The translations under genes were made by a program, and so were the position numbers. The notes below the pieces were generated by a model. It was not told the DNA's origin and searched no databases. It worked only from the letters and a program-made list of their open reading frames with translations. This document shows positions 8,923-17,933 of a stretch of DNA of 64,000 nucleotides, piece by piece; positions within the stretch are counted from its first letter, which is position 1; each line of letters begins with the position of its first letter. Source of the DNA: DATCYX01 sp963714425 (GTDB taxonomy: Bacteria > Chloroflexota > Anaerolineae > Anaerolineales > UBA4823); contig CAVQOI010000012.1 of assembly GCA_963714425.1 (NCBI GenBank), positions 1-64,000 on the forward strand. The letters run 5' to 3'.

Positions 8923-10473
8923 ATGAGATATCATCGATCATTATTCCTCATCCTCGCCCTCTTGCTGGCGCCATCCCCCACCCCGGCTGCCATGACCCCT
9001 ACCCCTGCACAAATGAACGGCAGGCTATGGTGGCAGCTCAAGGTCGACGCCTGGGTGCTGGAAGAAGCCGAGGCGGGTGAGGCGGAGTTCCTGGTTTACC
9101 TGGCTGAACAAGCCGACCTGAGCGCGGCGAGTTCCTTCACCAGCAAGGCTGAGAAGGGCGCCTATGTGTACCGCACATTGACCGAGACTGCCCAACGCAC
9201 GCAGCCGCAGGTCATCGCTGCTTTAGAATCTATGGGCGTGCCCTACCGTTCGTTCTGGGTGGCGAATATGTTGTGGGTGCGCGGCGACCAGGCGACCGTG
9301 CAGCGCCTGGCGCAGCGTCCTGATATCGCCCACGTGTACGCTAACCCAGAGGTGCGCCTGTCGCTCCCCAGCGACCAGCCCTCCCGTCCAGACCAGAGTG
9401 AGGCGCCGGATACCGTGGAGTGGAACGTGCTCCATATTAACGCCGACGACCTTTGGGCGTTGGGCTACACCGGGCAGGGAGCGGTCATCGCCGGGCAGGA
9501 CACCGGTTACGATTGGGACCATCCCGCCTTGATCAACCAGTACCGCGGCTGGGATGGGGCCAGCGCTGACCACAACTACAACTGGCATGACTCCATCCAC
9601 AGCGGGGCGCTCGCACCCTGCCCTTCCGATTCACCCGTACCCTGCGATGGCATCTCCAGCTCGCATGGCACCCACACTATGGGAACTATGGTTGGCGACG
9701 ATGGGGCGGCGCACCAGATCGGTGTGGCACCGGGGGCGCGCTGGATCGGCTGTCGCAACATGAACAACTTTGGTTATGGCACGCCTGCCACATACACGGA
9801 ATGCTACCAGTGGTTCATCGCCCCCACCGACCTGAACGGTGAGAACCCACGCCCTGATCTGGCGCCGGACGTGATCAACAATTCGTGGAGCTGTCCTGCA
9901 TCGGAGGGCTGCACCGACCCGAACGCGCTGCTGCTCGTGGTGCAGAACGTGCGGGCGGCGGGCATCCTCACCGCCCACTCGGCTGGCAATAGCGGATGTA
10001 CCTCAACTCCAGGCGTCGGGACCATAAATACTCCCGCGGCGATCTACGCCGAGTCTTTCACCGTGGGCGCCACCGACAGCAGCGATACCATCGCCACATA
10101 CAGCAGCCGCGGCCCGGTGACCGTCGACGGCAGCATCCGCATGAAGCCAGACATCTCCGCGCCGGGCTCTGGCATCTATTCCAGCCTACGCGATGGGCAA
10201 TACGACTCGAAGAATGGCACCAGCATGGCCGCGCCGCACGTTGCCGGGCTAGTGGGGTTGCTCCTTTCCATTGATCCGTCACTACGAGGAAATGTAAATT
10301 CTTTGGAGCACATTATTGAGAGCAGCGCAGTACGCCGCACCACGACAGAAGTGTGCGGCGGGGTGGCGGGTACATCCATCCCCAACAACAGCTATGGCTG
10401 GGGGCGGGTGGACGCCCTGCGGGCAGGGGGCAGGATTTTGCACCCATTCCACCTGCCGATGATGGCAAGATAA
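8923..10473 (+). CDS. Secreted subtilisin-family (S8) serine protease
   Basis: A 516-residue protein with a signal peptide (RYHRSLFLILALLLAPSPTPA). Next comes an I9-like propeptide region (to about residue 145), then the peptidase domain. The catalytic triad is visible as Asp193 in AGQDTGYDWDHP, His248 in SSHGTHTMGT and Ser434 in NGTSMAAPHVAGL, with the oxyanion Asn about residue 320 in VINNSWSC. Extra Cys pairs suggest disulfides. It is likely exported and degrades extracellular protein for nutrition. No anchoring motif is present after the domain. It stands as a single gene. Confidence 0.92.
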   Translation: MRYHRSLFLILALLLAPSPTPAAMTPTPAQMNGRLWWQLKVDAWVLEEAEAGEAEFLVYLAEQADLSAASSFTSKAEKGAYVYRTLTETAQRTQPQVIAALESMGVPYRSFWVANMLWVRGDQATVQRLAQRPDIAHVYANPEVRLSLPSDQPSRPDQSEAPDTVEWNVLHINADDLWALGYTGQGAVIAGQDTGYDWDHPALINQYRGWDGASADHNYNWHDSIHSGALAPCPSDSPVPCDGISSSHGTHTMGTMVGDDGAAHQIGVAPGARWIGCRNMNNFGYGTPATYTECYQWFIAPTDLNGENPRPDLAPDVINNSWSCPASEGCTDPNALLLVVQNVRAAGILTAHSAGNSGCTSTPGVGTINTPAAIYAESFTVGATDSSDTIATYSSRGPVTVDGSIRMKPDISAPGSGIYSSLRDGQYDSKNGTSMAAPHVAGLVGLLLSIDPSLRGNVNSLEHIIESSAVRRTTTEVCGGVAGTSIPNNSYGWGRVDALRAGGRILHPFHLPMMAR

Positions 10474-10634
10474 TCACCACCACCCCTACAACCCCCTTCC
10501 TGCGTTGGTCGGGAGGAGATAACTGAGCGAAGGAATTTCGTGCACTAATGAATCTGCAAAGGTGCGCCTCCAGGATAGCATGGCATAATTGTCTTGGATC
10601 ACTAAGGAAGAATGACAGGAGTTGAGGCAAACGC

Positions 10635-11672
10635 ATGAACATTCATATCACAGGCATCAGCGGCTTCCTGAGCATCAACCTGGTGCGCTACCTGCTATCG
10701 AAAGGCTATACGAATTTTTCCGGCATCGACCTGGTGGATTTCGAATATCCCGAGCGCGAGCAGATCAAATTCCTGCAAGGCGATATCCGCAACCGCGACC
10801 AGGTGCGCGCCATCATCCAGGGCGCCGACGTGGTCATTCACACTGCCGCTGCCCTGCCGCTCTACACGCCTGAGGAGATCTACACCACCGATGTGGTCGG
10901 TACGCGCATCGTGATGGAGGAGGCGCAGGCGGCTGGAGTGAAGCGCTTCATCCACATCTCGTCTACTGCAGTTTATGGCGTGCCCGACCACCACCCGCTG
11001 TTCGAGCACGACCAGCTCATCGGTGTGGGGCCGTACGGCAAAGCTAAGATCGAGGCCGAGCAGGTATGCCTGGAGTATCGCCAGCAGGGTATGTGTGTTC
11101 CCATCTTGCGCCCTAAGTCTTTCATCGGACCAGAGCGCCTGGGGGTATTTGCTATCTTCTACGAGTGGGCCAGCGAAGGCAGGAGCTTCCCCATGATCGG
11201 CTCCGGCAAGAACCGCTACCAACTTCTGGATGTTGAAGACCTGTGCGAAGCCATCCACCTGTGCATGACCTTGGAGGAGGGCGTAACCAACGACACATTC
11301 AACATCGGGGCAGCCGAATTCACCACCTTCCGCCAGGACTACCAATCGGTGTTAGATGCCGCCGGATTTGGCAAGCGTATTGTCGGGTTCCCTGCAGAGC
11401 CAGTGGTGCTGGCACTGCGTTTGTTGGAGAAACTCAACCTGTCGCCACTCTATCCCTGGATCTACGAGACCGCCTCGAAGGACTCATTTGTATCCATCGA
11501 CAAAGCGCGCCAGCAGCTTGGCTGGCAGCCGCGCTATTCGAACCAGGATGCCCTAGTGCGCAATTACCGCTGGTACCTGGAGAACCGCCAGCAGTACCGG
11601 GAGGTGACAGGCATCACCCACCGTGCGCCGTGGAAGCAGAAGGCGTTGAAATTGGTGAAGGTGTTCTTTTAG
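10635..11672 (+). CDS. NAD-dependent epimerase/dehydratase (extended SDR family)
   Basis: A 345-residue Rossmann-fold protein. The nucleotide-binding turn TGISGFLSINLVRYLL replaces the third Gly of TGxxGxxG with Ser. Asp follows at FSGIDLVD, then DIRNRDQV and a HTAA motif. Catalytic YGKAK (YxxxK) comes after HISSTAVYG. The family modifies nucleotide sugars (4-epimerases, dehydratases), and sterol or lignan reductases are related. The substrate cannot be named here. No sugar-pathway genes are adjacent. Confidence 0.85.
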   Translation: MNIHITGISGFLSINLVRYLLSKGYTNFSGIDLVDFEYPEREQIKFLQGDIRNRDQVRAIIQGADVVIHTAAALPLYTPEEIYTTDVVGTRIVMEEAQAAGVKRFIHISSTAVYGVPDHHPLFEHDQLIGVGPYGKAKIEAEQVCLEYRQQGMCVPILRPKSFIGPERLGVFAIFYEWASEGRSFPMIGSGKNRYQLLDVEDLCEAIHLCMTLEEGVTNDTFNIGAAEFTTFRQDYQSVLDAAGFGKRIVGFPAEPVVLALRLLEKLNLSPLYPWIYETASKDSFVSIDKARQQLGWQPRYSNQDALVRNYRWYLENRQQYREVTGITHRAPWKQKALKLVKVFF

Positions 11673-11823
11673 ACCCCCACCCCGCCCCTCCCCCTAAAAG
11701 GGGGAGGGAGTTAGATCGAGAAAAAGGTGGGTTTGCGGGCAATAGCCCGCAAACCCACCTTTTTCTCGAGTTTCATCCCCTTCCCACCGCCCCAGGCGGA
11801 AGGGAGGGGACAGAGGGGGTGGG
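11673..11823. repeat. Compound palindromic element with 25-bp perfect central hairpin
   Basis: The left flank (cccccaccccgcccctcccc...aaaagggggaggg) and right flank (ccccttcccaccgcc...ggcggaaggg...gagggggtggg) are roughly inverted copies of each other. Between them lies a perfect 25-bp stem (11716-11740 with 11745-11769, loop aata). It sits between the convergent SDR and P-type ATPase genes and could terminate transcription from both sides. Confidence 0.75.
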
Positions 11824-11886
11824 AAATAAGGAGCCGACTCAGACCGGACATTAAATTTGGGAGGACTACTCTCAGCCAAGAGGTTT

Positions 11887-14001
11887 CTATTTCTGTCTTA
11901 ATAGCCGCGAGGAGTTTGCCAGAATGCCCAGGTCGGGCAGGGACTGGGCGGCGGCAGCGAATATGGGCGGCAGGAATCCTAACGCCGCCAGGCTCAAACC
12001 CAGCAGATTGTACACTGCAGTAAAAGCGATATTCATCTTGACCACACCCAGCGTGCGCCGCGCAATGGTAATCACCTGAGGTACCAAACTCCAATCGTCG
12101 CGCATCAGGGCGATATGCGCCGCCTCGATGGCAATCTGGCTCCCAGCAACGCCCATTGCAATGCCCACATCCGCCTGGGCGAGCGCCGGGGCGTCGTTTA
12201 CCCCGTCTCCCACCATCACCACAATGTGACCCTTTTTCTGATATTCTCCCACAATGCGGATCTTATCCTCAGGAAGCAGCCCAGCGCGGTAAGGCAAGCC
12301 GAGCGAGTTGGCCAGGGCTGCAGCGGCGCCGGCGTGGTCGCCGGTTAAAAGCTCGATGCGGGTGATACCGAGCTTGCGCAGCGCTGCCAGGGCTTCGGGC
12401 ACTTCCGGGCGGGGCGTATCCGAGACGACCAGCACAGCGGCTGGCTCACCATCGATCACAACGTGGATCTTGGAATTGCCCTGGCTTGGGCTCAGAAAAT
12501 TGGAATCTAATTCGCCGCTCTTTGCTACAGACAGCGCCCCTACTTCGACCAGAGATCCGTTGATGCGCGCCCGCACTCCCAGCCCGGGGATCGCCTCGAA
12601 ATCTTGCGGCTCGTACAGGCTCAAACCTGCCTTGTGTGCGGCTTCTCGCACAGCTTCTGCCAGCGGGTGCTCCGAATAGCGCTCGGCAGAGGCCGCATAC
12701 AGCAGTATTTTTGATTTTTGATCGATTGTAGAAATACCCGTCGAATGGTCGGTCACCAATCTAATATCAACAATCTGGGGCTTGCCTAATGTGAGCGTTC
12801 CGGTCTTATCGATCAGCAACACATCGGCGCGCGCCAGAGTCTCCAGGTATTTACCCCCTTTGATCATCAGACCGTGTTTCGCCCCTGCCCCAATCGAAGC
12901 CAGCATGGCGATGGGCGTCGCAAGGGCGAAGGAGCACGAGCAAGCCACCACCAGCACGGCAGCTGTCGCCAGGGGATCACGCCGTAACAGGAAAGTGAGC
13001 GCGGCCACACCCGCCACAACTGGCAGGTAGTAAGCCGAGAATCGGTCAGCGATGCGCTGCACATCAGCGCGCGAGGCTTCCGCCTGCTCCACCAAACGGA
13101 TCACCCGCCCGAAAGTGGAGTCGGTGCCGATGTGCTCGGCGCGCACCTTGAGCGCTCCCAGGCTGGCGAACGAAGCGGCGTATACCCTGCTGCCAGGTCC
13201 AGCGTCTACAGGCAGGCTCTCGCCAGTGATTGCCGATTGGTCCAGCGTGGCATGACCAGCGACCACTTCGCCATCCACGGGAATCTGCTCTCCGGGGCGG
13301 ACCAGGACAATATCCCCTGGCTGCACCTCGGAGATTGGCACGCTGACCTCCTCGCCCCCGCGCTCCAGGCGCGCCACCTGCGGCGCCAGGGCAGCCAGGT
13401 CGCGCACTGCCCGGCGGGCGCGCTCCGTAGTGAAGCGTTCGGCATAATCGCCGACACGCATGAAAAAGACCACCACCACTGCCGTTGCCCACTGCCCCAC
13501 TGCAAGTGCAGCCAGCACACCTAAAGTCATCAATGTGTGGGCGATGACCTGGCGCTTCAAGGCGGCACGAATGACATTTCTGAACACCGGATAGCCAGCA
13601 AGCAGCACAATGACGGCTCCCACCGGAAGAGGGACGCGCTGCGTCACCGCTTCGAACAGCCCCAGCCATTCGCCAACTACAACCACGAACAGCACCACGC
13701 CGAAGACGATCCCCAGCAAGGTTAAGATTGGACGGCTGAAATCACGGAAGCGGGTTGCCTGATCATCACCGGGTGTTTCCGGGACGGAATAGCCTGCGCC
13801 AGCTACAGCTCTTCGGATGGCAGGTAAGCCAACTAAGGATGGGTCGAGGTGCACGATGGCCTTCTCCGAGGCCAGGAAGACCTCGACCGCTTCAACGCCG
13901 GGAAGTGCTGCAATGGCGCGCTGAACGTGGCGTGTGCATTCGGCGCAGTCCATGCCCTGTATGGGGATTTCGATGGTCTGATGGGTTGTCATCGAGGTCA
14001 T
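11887..14001 (-). CDS. Heavy-metal translocating P1B-type ATPase
   Basis: A 704-residue protein. Residues 10-70 are a heavy-metal-associated domain with GMDCAEC. The ATPase core shows TGES (actuator), DKTGTLTLGK (phosphorylated Asp), and GDGVNDAPALAQADVGIAMG (hinge). The C-terminal helices read YNLLGLSLAALGFLPP and AAAAQSLPD. The transmembrane metal site reads VACSCSFALATP where the family usually has CPC. Substrates of P1B pumps include Zn, Cd, Cu, Co and Pb; the C-terminal helices resemble the Zn/Cd group but CSC leaves this open. The start may be the Met at 14001 or 13992; neither has a good RBS. Confidence 0.88.
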   Translation of the reverse strand: MTSMTTHQTIEIPIQGMDCAECTRHVQRAIAALPGVEAVEVFLASEKAIVHLDPSLVGLPAIRRAVAGAGYSVPETPGDDQATRFRDFSRPILTLLGIVFGVVLFVVVVGEWLGLFEAVTQRVPLPVGAVIVLLAGYPVFRNVIRAALKRQVIAHTLMTLGVLAALAVGQWATAVVVVFFMRVGDYAERFTTERARRAVRDLAALAPQVARLERGGEEVSVPISEVQPGDIVLVRPGEQIPVDGEVVAGHATLDQSAITGESLPVDAGPGSRVYAASFASLGALKVRAEHIGTDSTFGRVIRLVEQAEASRADVQRIADRFSAYYLPVVAGVAALTFLLRRDPLATAAVLVVACSCSFALATPIAMLASIGAGAKHGLMIKGGKYLETLARADVLLIDKTGTLTLGKPQIVDIRLVTDHSTGISTIDQKSKILLYAASAERYSEHPLAEAVREAAHKAGLSLYEPQDFEAIPGLGVRARINGSLVEVGALSVAKSGELDSNFLSPSQGNSKIHVVIDGEPAAVLVVSDTPRPEVPEALAALRKLGITRIELLTGDHAGAAAALANSLGLPYRAGLLPEDKIRIVGEYQKKGHIVVMVGDGVNDAPALAQADVGIAMGVAGSQIAIEAAHIALMRDDWSLVPQVITIARRTLGVVKMNIAFTAVYNLLGLSLAALGFLPPIFAAAAQSLPDLGILANSSRLLRQK

Positions 14002-14026
14002 TATAAATCAATTGAGATCAACTCAA

Positions 14027-14118
14027 CCCCCACCCCCAACCCCTCCCCCTCAAACGGGGGAGGGGAGAAGGAAGCCAAAAAACAATGATGCGGCTTTCGC
14101 CGCACCATTGTTTTTTGG
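14027..14118. repeat. C/G-rich palindrome followed by a 20-bp hairpin
   Basis: acccccacccccaacccctcccc...gggggagggg is followed by ccaaaaaacaatgatgcggc (14075-14094) and its near-perfect complement ending at 14118, with one mismatch. This is the same design as the elements near 11.7, 30.4 and 40.9 kb. It lies between divergent genes, so a role in termination is unlikely here. Confidence 0.65.
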
Positions 14119-14155
14119 TGTTTTCATGCCCGGGCAAGGAATGATAGCCTGAGGA

Positions 14156-14161
14156 TATAAT
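14156..14161 (+). promoter_or_regulatory. -10 element TATAAT upstream of the MFS gene
   Basis: A consensus TATAAT lies 30 bp before the ATG at 14191, leaving room for the AGAGGT ribosome-binding site at about 14182. No convincing -35 hexamer is seen. Confidence 0.45.
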
Positions 14162-14190
14162 GGAGAGAATATCTTCACATAGAGGTTTCA

Positions 14191-15366
14191 ATGAAACGCA
14201 CTGTTCTTATTGTCGCTTGCCTGGTTTTCTTTTCATTGGGGATGATGACCGCTGCGATTGGGCCGGTTCTGCCCGATCTGGCGAAGCTTGCCAGCAGCGA
14301 TCTGGCATCCATCGGCTCACTCTTCACGGCGATCTTCACCGGCGCTCTGCTGGCCCAGCTGGTTTCCGGCCCACTAGGTGACAGGATTGGCATGGGGATC
14401 ATCTTGATCGGTGGGGTCATCATCCTGGCAGGCGGTACGCTGGGCATCACGCTCAGCCGTGCTCTCCCGTTATCGTTAGCGCTGGCATTTCTGGCAGGAT
14501 TGGGACACGGCGCTGTGGATCTGGGAGCAAATGTCATGATCGCACGTGTTTTCAACCACCAGGCGGTGTCCGCCCTCAACGTACTGAATGTCTTCTTTGG
14601 GCTGGGGGCGTTTGCCGGGCCTGCAGTCGCTGGGTTCGCTCTGCGGACTTGGGCGACTGGAATCCCCGCTTTGTGGGTTAGTGTGGCTGTTCTTCTCGTC
14701 TTATTACTCCCCCTGTTGAAAATCGGGGCGTACAAGACAAAGGCGGACATCCCAGAGGTGTCAAGAGTAAGAATCCAGGGCATATACCGCTCGCCGCTCT
14801 TGTGGGGATTGGGGTTGCTCATCCTGCTGTACGTTGGCACCGAGACCGGGATGGGCGGTTGGATCACCACTTACATCGAGCGCACCACCACCTTGAGAAT
14901 CGATCAAGCGGCGCTGGTAGCTGCTGGTTTCTGGCTTGCGCTGACAGGCGGGCGGATCGCCAGCGCGGCGCTAGGATTGCGGCTCACACCACAGAGCCTG
15001 CTGACAGCGAGCCTGGTAGTTGCTTCGCTTGGCGGGGTGTTGCTGGTCGCAAGCGCTGGAGGGGCTTTCCTGACGGTTACCGCGGTGCTCATCATTGGTT
15101 TTAGCTTTGGCTCAATCTATCCAACCACCATCGCCCTGACCACATCGGCTTTCGATCAGGGTCCCGGTAAGGCTGCCAGCGTTGTGGCGGCGATGGGCAG
15201 CCTGGGCGGGATGGCCCTACCCTGGCTGCAAGGCATCTTGCTGGTGCAAGCCGGCCCACCAGCCAGCGCGTGGTTCACAGCCTTGGCATCGGGTCTCATG
15301 CTTGTCCTGATGCTTCTCCTGCGCGTCTATCAGGGTCATAGGACCCAGATCGCTTACACAACCTAG
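14191..15366 (+). CDS. Major facilitator superfamily transporter
   Basis: A 391-residue protein with about 12 hydrophobic segments. The loop between helices 2 and 3 reads SGPLGDRIGMG, the MFS motif A (GxxxDRxG). The first helix, ACLVFFSLGMMTAAIGPVLPDL, resembles fucose-permease-like and sugar/drug members. The substrate is unknown. It is followed at 15 bp by the URO-D-fold gene on the same strand, so the two are probably co-transcribed, which hints at uptake of a methylated compound handled by the next enzyme. That link is inference. Confidence 0.82.
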   Translation: MKRTVLIVACLVFFSLGMMTAAIGPVLPDLAKLASSDLASIGSLFTAIFTGALLAQLVSGPLGDRIGMGIILIGGVIILAGGTLGITLSRALPLSLALAFLAGLGHGAVDLGANVMIARVFNHQAVSALNVLNVFFGLGAFAGPAVAGFALRTWATGIPALWVSVAVLLVLLLPLLKIGAYKTKADIPEVSRVRIQGIYRSPLLWGLGLLILLYVGTETGMGGWITTYIERTTTLRIDQAALVAAGFWLALTGGRIASAALGLRLTPQSLLTASLVVASLGGVLLVASAGGAFLTVTAVLIIGFSFGSIYPTTIALTTSAFDQGPGKAASVVAAMGSLGGMALPWLQGILLVQAGPPASAWFTALASGLMLVLMLLLRVYQGHRTQIAYTT

Positions 15367-15381
15367 AAAGAAAGGTGAAAC

Positions 15382-16545
15382 ATGCCCATGACGCCTCGCC
15401 AGCGAGTTCTGGCAGCCATCCACCATGAAGAGCCCGACCGGGTGCCCATCGTATTTGGCGCCAGCAATGCTACCTCAATTAAGCTCCCACCCTACCTGGG
15501 GCTGAAGAACCTGCTCGGAATCCAGGGTGAGGACCGCTACCTGTACGATTGGCCAGAGCTGGGCACGCTGCTTCCAGATGAGCGAATCTTGCAGCGGATG
15601 CACAGCGATGTGCGCGGGGTTTGGGACCGCGCCCCGCAGGCGGTCTCCCGCCGCAATCGCGACCGTCCGGCGCATACCCCTTACTTCGACGATTGGGGCA
15701 TCGGGCAGGAGGAGTTCGAGCCGGACGTGTGGTTCCCCAGCCTGCACCCAATGGCTGAAGCGAGTACTCTGGAGGATATTGAAAAGTACCCCTGGCCCGA
15801 TATGAATGACCCATCCCGGGTTGCACACGTCCGCCAGGATGCCAGGCGGCTGGCAGAAGAGAACCAGTACGCCATCCTGGCTACACCGTGGCTGCTCTTC
15901 CCGTTCGAGCGCGCCAACGGGTTGATGGGCATGGAGCACTTCTTGCCAAGCCTGGTCGAAAACCGGGAGTTCGCTGTTGCGTTGCTGCTCAAAATCACAG
16001 AGCTATGCAAGACCCTGATGGACCATTTCTTGCGGGAGCTGGGTGATAACGTGGATATCATCAAGATTGGCGACGATTTGGGCATGCAAGACGGGCTCCT
16101 GATCTCGCCGCGCATGTACCGGCAGATCCTCAAACCCATCCACGCCGATTACATCGCCTTTATCAAAGAGCGCACAAAAGCCAAGGTGTTTTTCCACACG
16201 GATGGTGATGTGTTCGATCTCGTCGACGACTTTGTTGAGATCGGCGTGGATATCCTCAACCCAATCCAGACTTCGGCGGGTAAGATGGCTGATATCAAGG
16301 CCTTGAAAGAGCGCTATGGGAAAAATCTAACCTTGTGCGGCGCGATCGACACCTACCGCGTCCTTCCTTTTGGCACGCCTGAAGACGTACGCCAGGAGGT
16401 GCGCCGTGTGATCGAGACCTTGGGTCCGGGGGGGGGCTATATGGTGGCGACGGTGCACACCATCCTGGACGAAGTGCCCGCGGAGAATGTCCTGGCGATG
16501 GTCGACGCGGTGGAAGAGTTCGGGCAATATCCCTTGGGTAAGTGA
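15382..16545 (+). CDS. Uroporphyrinogen decarboxylase-fold protein (methyltransferase MtaA/MtbA-like)
   Basis: A 387-residue URO-D-fold protein. It opens with MTPRQRVLAAIHHEEPDRVPIV, the usual start of this family. Conserved HTDGDVFDLVDDF and LCGAIDTYRVLPFGTPEDV provide the His and Cys that in MtaA/MtbA relatives bind zinc to activate a thiol; true HemE proteins differ in this region. No corrinoid protein gene is near, so its methyl donor and acceptor cannot be named. The gene follows the MFS transporter by 15 bp with an AAAGGTG box. Confidence 0.85.
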   Translation: MPMTPRQRVLAAIHHEEPDRVPIVFGASNATSIKLPPYLGLKNLLGIQGEDRYLYDWPELGTLLPDERILQRMHSDVRGVWDRAPQAVSRRNRDRPAHTPYFDDWGIGQEEFEPDVWFPSLHPMAEASTLEDIEKYPWPDMNDPSRVAHVRQDARRLAEENQYAILATPWLLFPFERANGLMGMEHFLPSLVENREFAVALLLKITELCKTLMDHFLRELGDNVDIIKIGDDLGMQDGLLISPRMYRQILKPIHADYIAFIKERTKAKVFFHTDGDVFDLVDDFVEIGVDILNPIQTSAGKMADIKALKERYGKNLTLCGAIDTYRVLPFGTPEDVRQEVRRVIETLGPGGGYMVATVHTILDEVPAENVLAMVDAVEEFGQYPLGK

Positions 16546-16554
16546 CACAAACCA

Positions 16555-16582
16555 GATGGGGCGGTTAAGAAGCCGCCCCATC
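16555..16582. terminator. Hairpin after the URO-D gene
   Basis: gatggggcgg and ccgccccatc form a perfect 10-bp stem with an 8-nt loop, 10 bp after the stop codon. It lacks a clear U-run, so it may slow or end transcription only weakly. Confidence 0.45.
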
Positions 16583-16649
16583 AAACGTCGGGTATGGAAA
16601 CCCGACCTACCGATTATTGCTGGCTCATTATTTTTGGCAATTGAAATAT

Positions 16650-17930
16650 CTATACGGATTCTTTTTCGTAAGGCACGCCGTCAGCAGCAGGCATCTGCCC
16701 GCGCCCAACCACGCCTGCCAGCACAATCATGGTGGCGACATAGGGTGCCATCAGCAAGAACTGCGACGGGATCTTCAACCCCAATATCGCCAGCTTGGCT
16801 GCCATAGCGTCGGCAAAGCCAAACAGGAGCCCAGCACCAAAAGACCCAACCGGCGACCAGTTGCCGAAAATCATCGCTGCTAGGGAGATGAAGCCGCGAC
16901 CGGCGGTCATTACTTCATCGAAACGACCGACGGAGCCTAAGGTGAAGTAAGACCCAGCGAACCCAGCCATCATCGCTCCCAGGATCACAGCCATATACCG
17001 AGTACGGAACACGTTGATCCCCAGAGTATCCGCAGCTTTCGGATGCTCTCCCACCGAGCGCAGGCGCAGACCCCAACGAGTATAGAACAATCCGACATGG
17101 ATCAAGATCAGGAACGCATACATGATGAAGACGAAGATATTGTTGTCGAACAGGATTGGACCCGCCACAGGGATCTTGGAGAGCAATGGAATCTCAAACG
17201 GAATAAATGTGCCCGAGTTGTTGATGTCCTGGTAGTGTTGCAGGAATTTGGATGAGATATAGGACGTAATCCCTGTGGAAAAGATATTGATCGCTGTCCC
17301 GGAAATGATCTGGTTTACCTTGTACCTGATCGAAAGCACACTGTGTACCACACCGTAGAAGGCGCCCGTTAGCACTCCCACCAGCATCCCGAACCACAGG
17401 TTCCCGGTAATACTGGCAGCTACACAAGCAGTCATCGCAGACGAAAGCATCATGCCTTCGATGGCGATGTTTACCACTCCCGCTCGCTCGCTAAGCACAC
17501 CAGCCAACGCGCCCAGGGTCAGCGGAACCGCTTTGAGCAGAGTACTATTGAGCAATCCTGCCATATTGAGAGATTTCCCGGCTGTCGCCCAGGTTAAGAA
17601 CGCAAATATAAATAGTCCTGAAACAAGGCCAAGGACCAGGTTGGTGCGCTTGCGGAAGCCACCTCGACGCACGAGCTGGGCAACACCTAAGAAAATGCAA
17701 ACAGCCGCCGAAATGTTGAGCACAGGTGCTGCCGGGAATACCAGGTCGGATACAATTGCATCCGTCCCAGCGGGTGTCAATCCAAACTTGGTAAGAACAC
17801 CTGCCTCAAGCGGTCGGCTGAACAGGTACCAGATGCTCAGGCCAAAAAGCAAGTAGAGCACCCCAATAACCCATTGGCGGGTGGGAGTTACAAGCTCAAC
17901 TTCACGATGGAATGCTGTGGATGTAGCCAT
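16650..17930 (-). CDS. ABC transporter permease, BMP/nucleoside type (NupQ/YufQ-like)
   Basis: A 426-residue membrane protein of the branched-chain/nucleoside permease family (BPD_transp_2). The core has many hydrophobic segments; GALAGVLSERAGVVNIAIEG is the signature N-terminal loop and GEHPKAADTLGINVFRTRY the cytoplasmic coupling region. It begins 3 bp after the stop of the second permease gene (17934), so the pair is translationally coupled. With the ATPase and BMP lipoproteins it should form a nucleoside- or purine-type importer, as known for BmpA-NupOPQ systems. Confidence 0.88.
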   Translation of the reverse strand: MATSTAFHREVELVTPTRQWVIGVLYLLFGLSIWYLFSRPLEAGVLTKFGLTPAGTDAIVSDLVFPAAPVLNISAAVCIFLGVAQLVRRGGFRKRTNLVLGLVSGLFIFAFLTWATAGKSLNMAGLLNSTLLKAVPLTLGALAGVLSERAGVVNIAIEGMMLSSAMTACVAASITGNLWFGMLVGVLTGAFYGVVHSVLSIRYKVNQIISGTAINIFSTGITSYISSKFLQHYQDINNSGTFIPFEIPLLSKIPVAGPILFDNNIFVFIMYAFLILIHVGLFYTRWGLRLRSVGEHPKAADTLGINVFRTRYMAVILGAMMAGFAGSYFTLGSVGRFDEVMTAGRGFISLAAMIFGNWSPVGSFGAGLLFGFADAMAAKLAILGLKIPSQFLLMAPYVATMIVLAGVVGRGQMPAADGVPYEKESV

Positions 17931-17933
17931 AGA

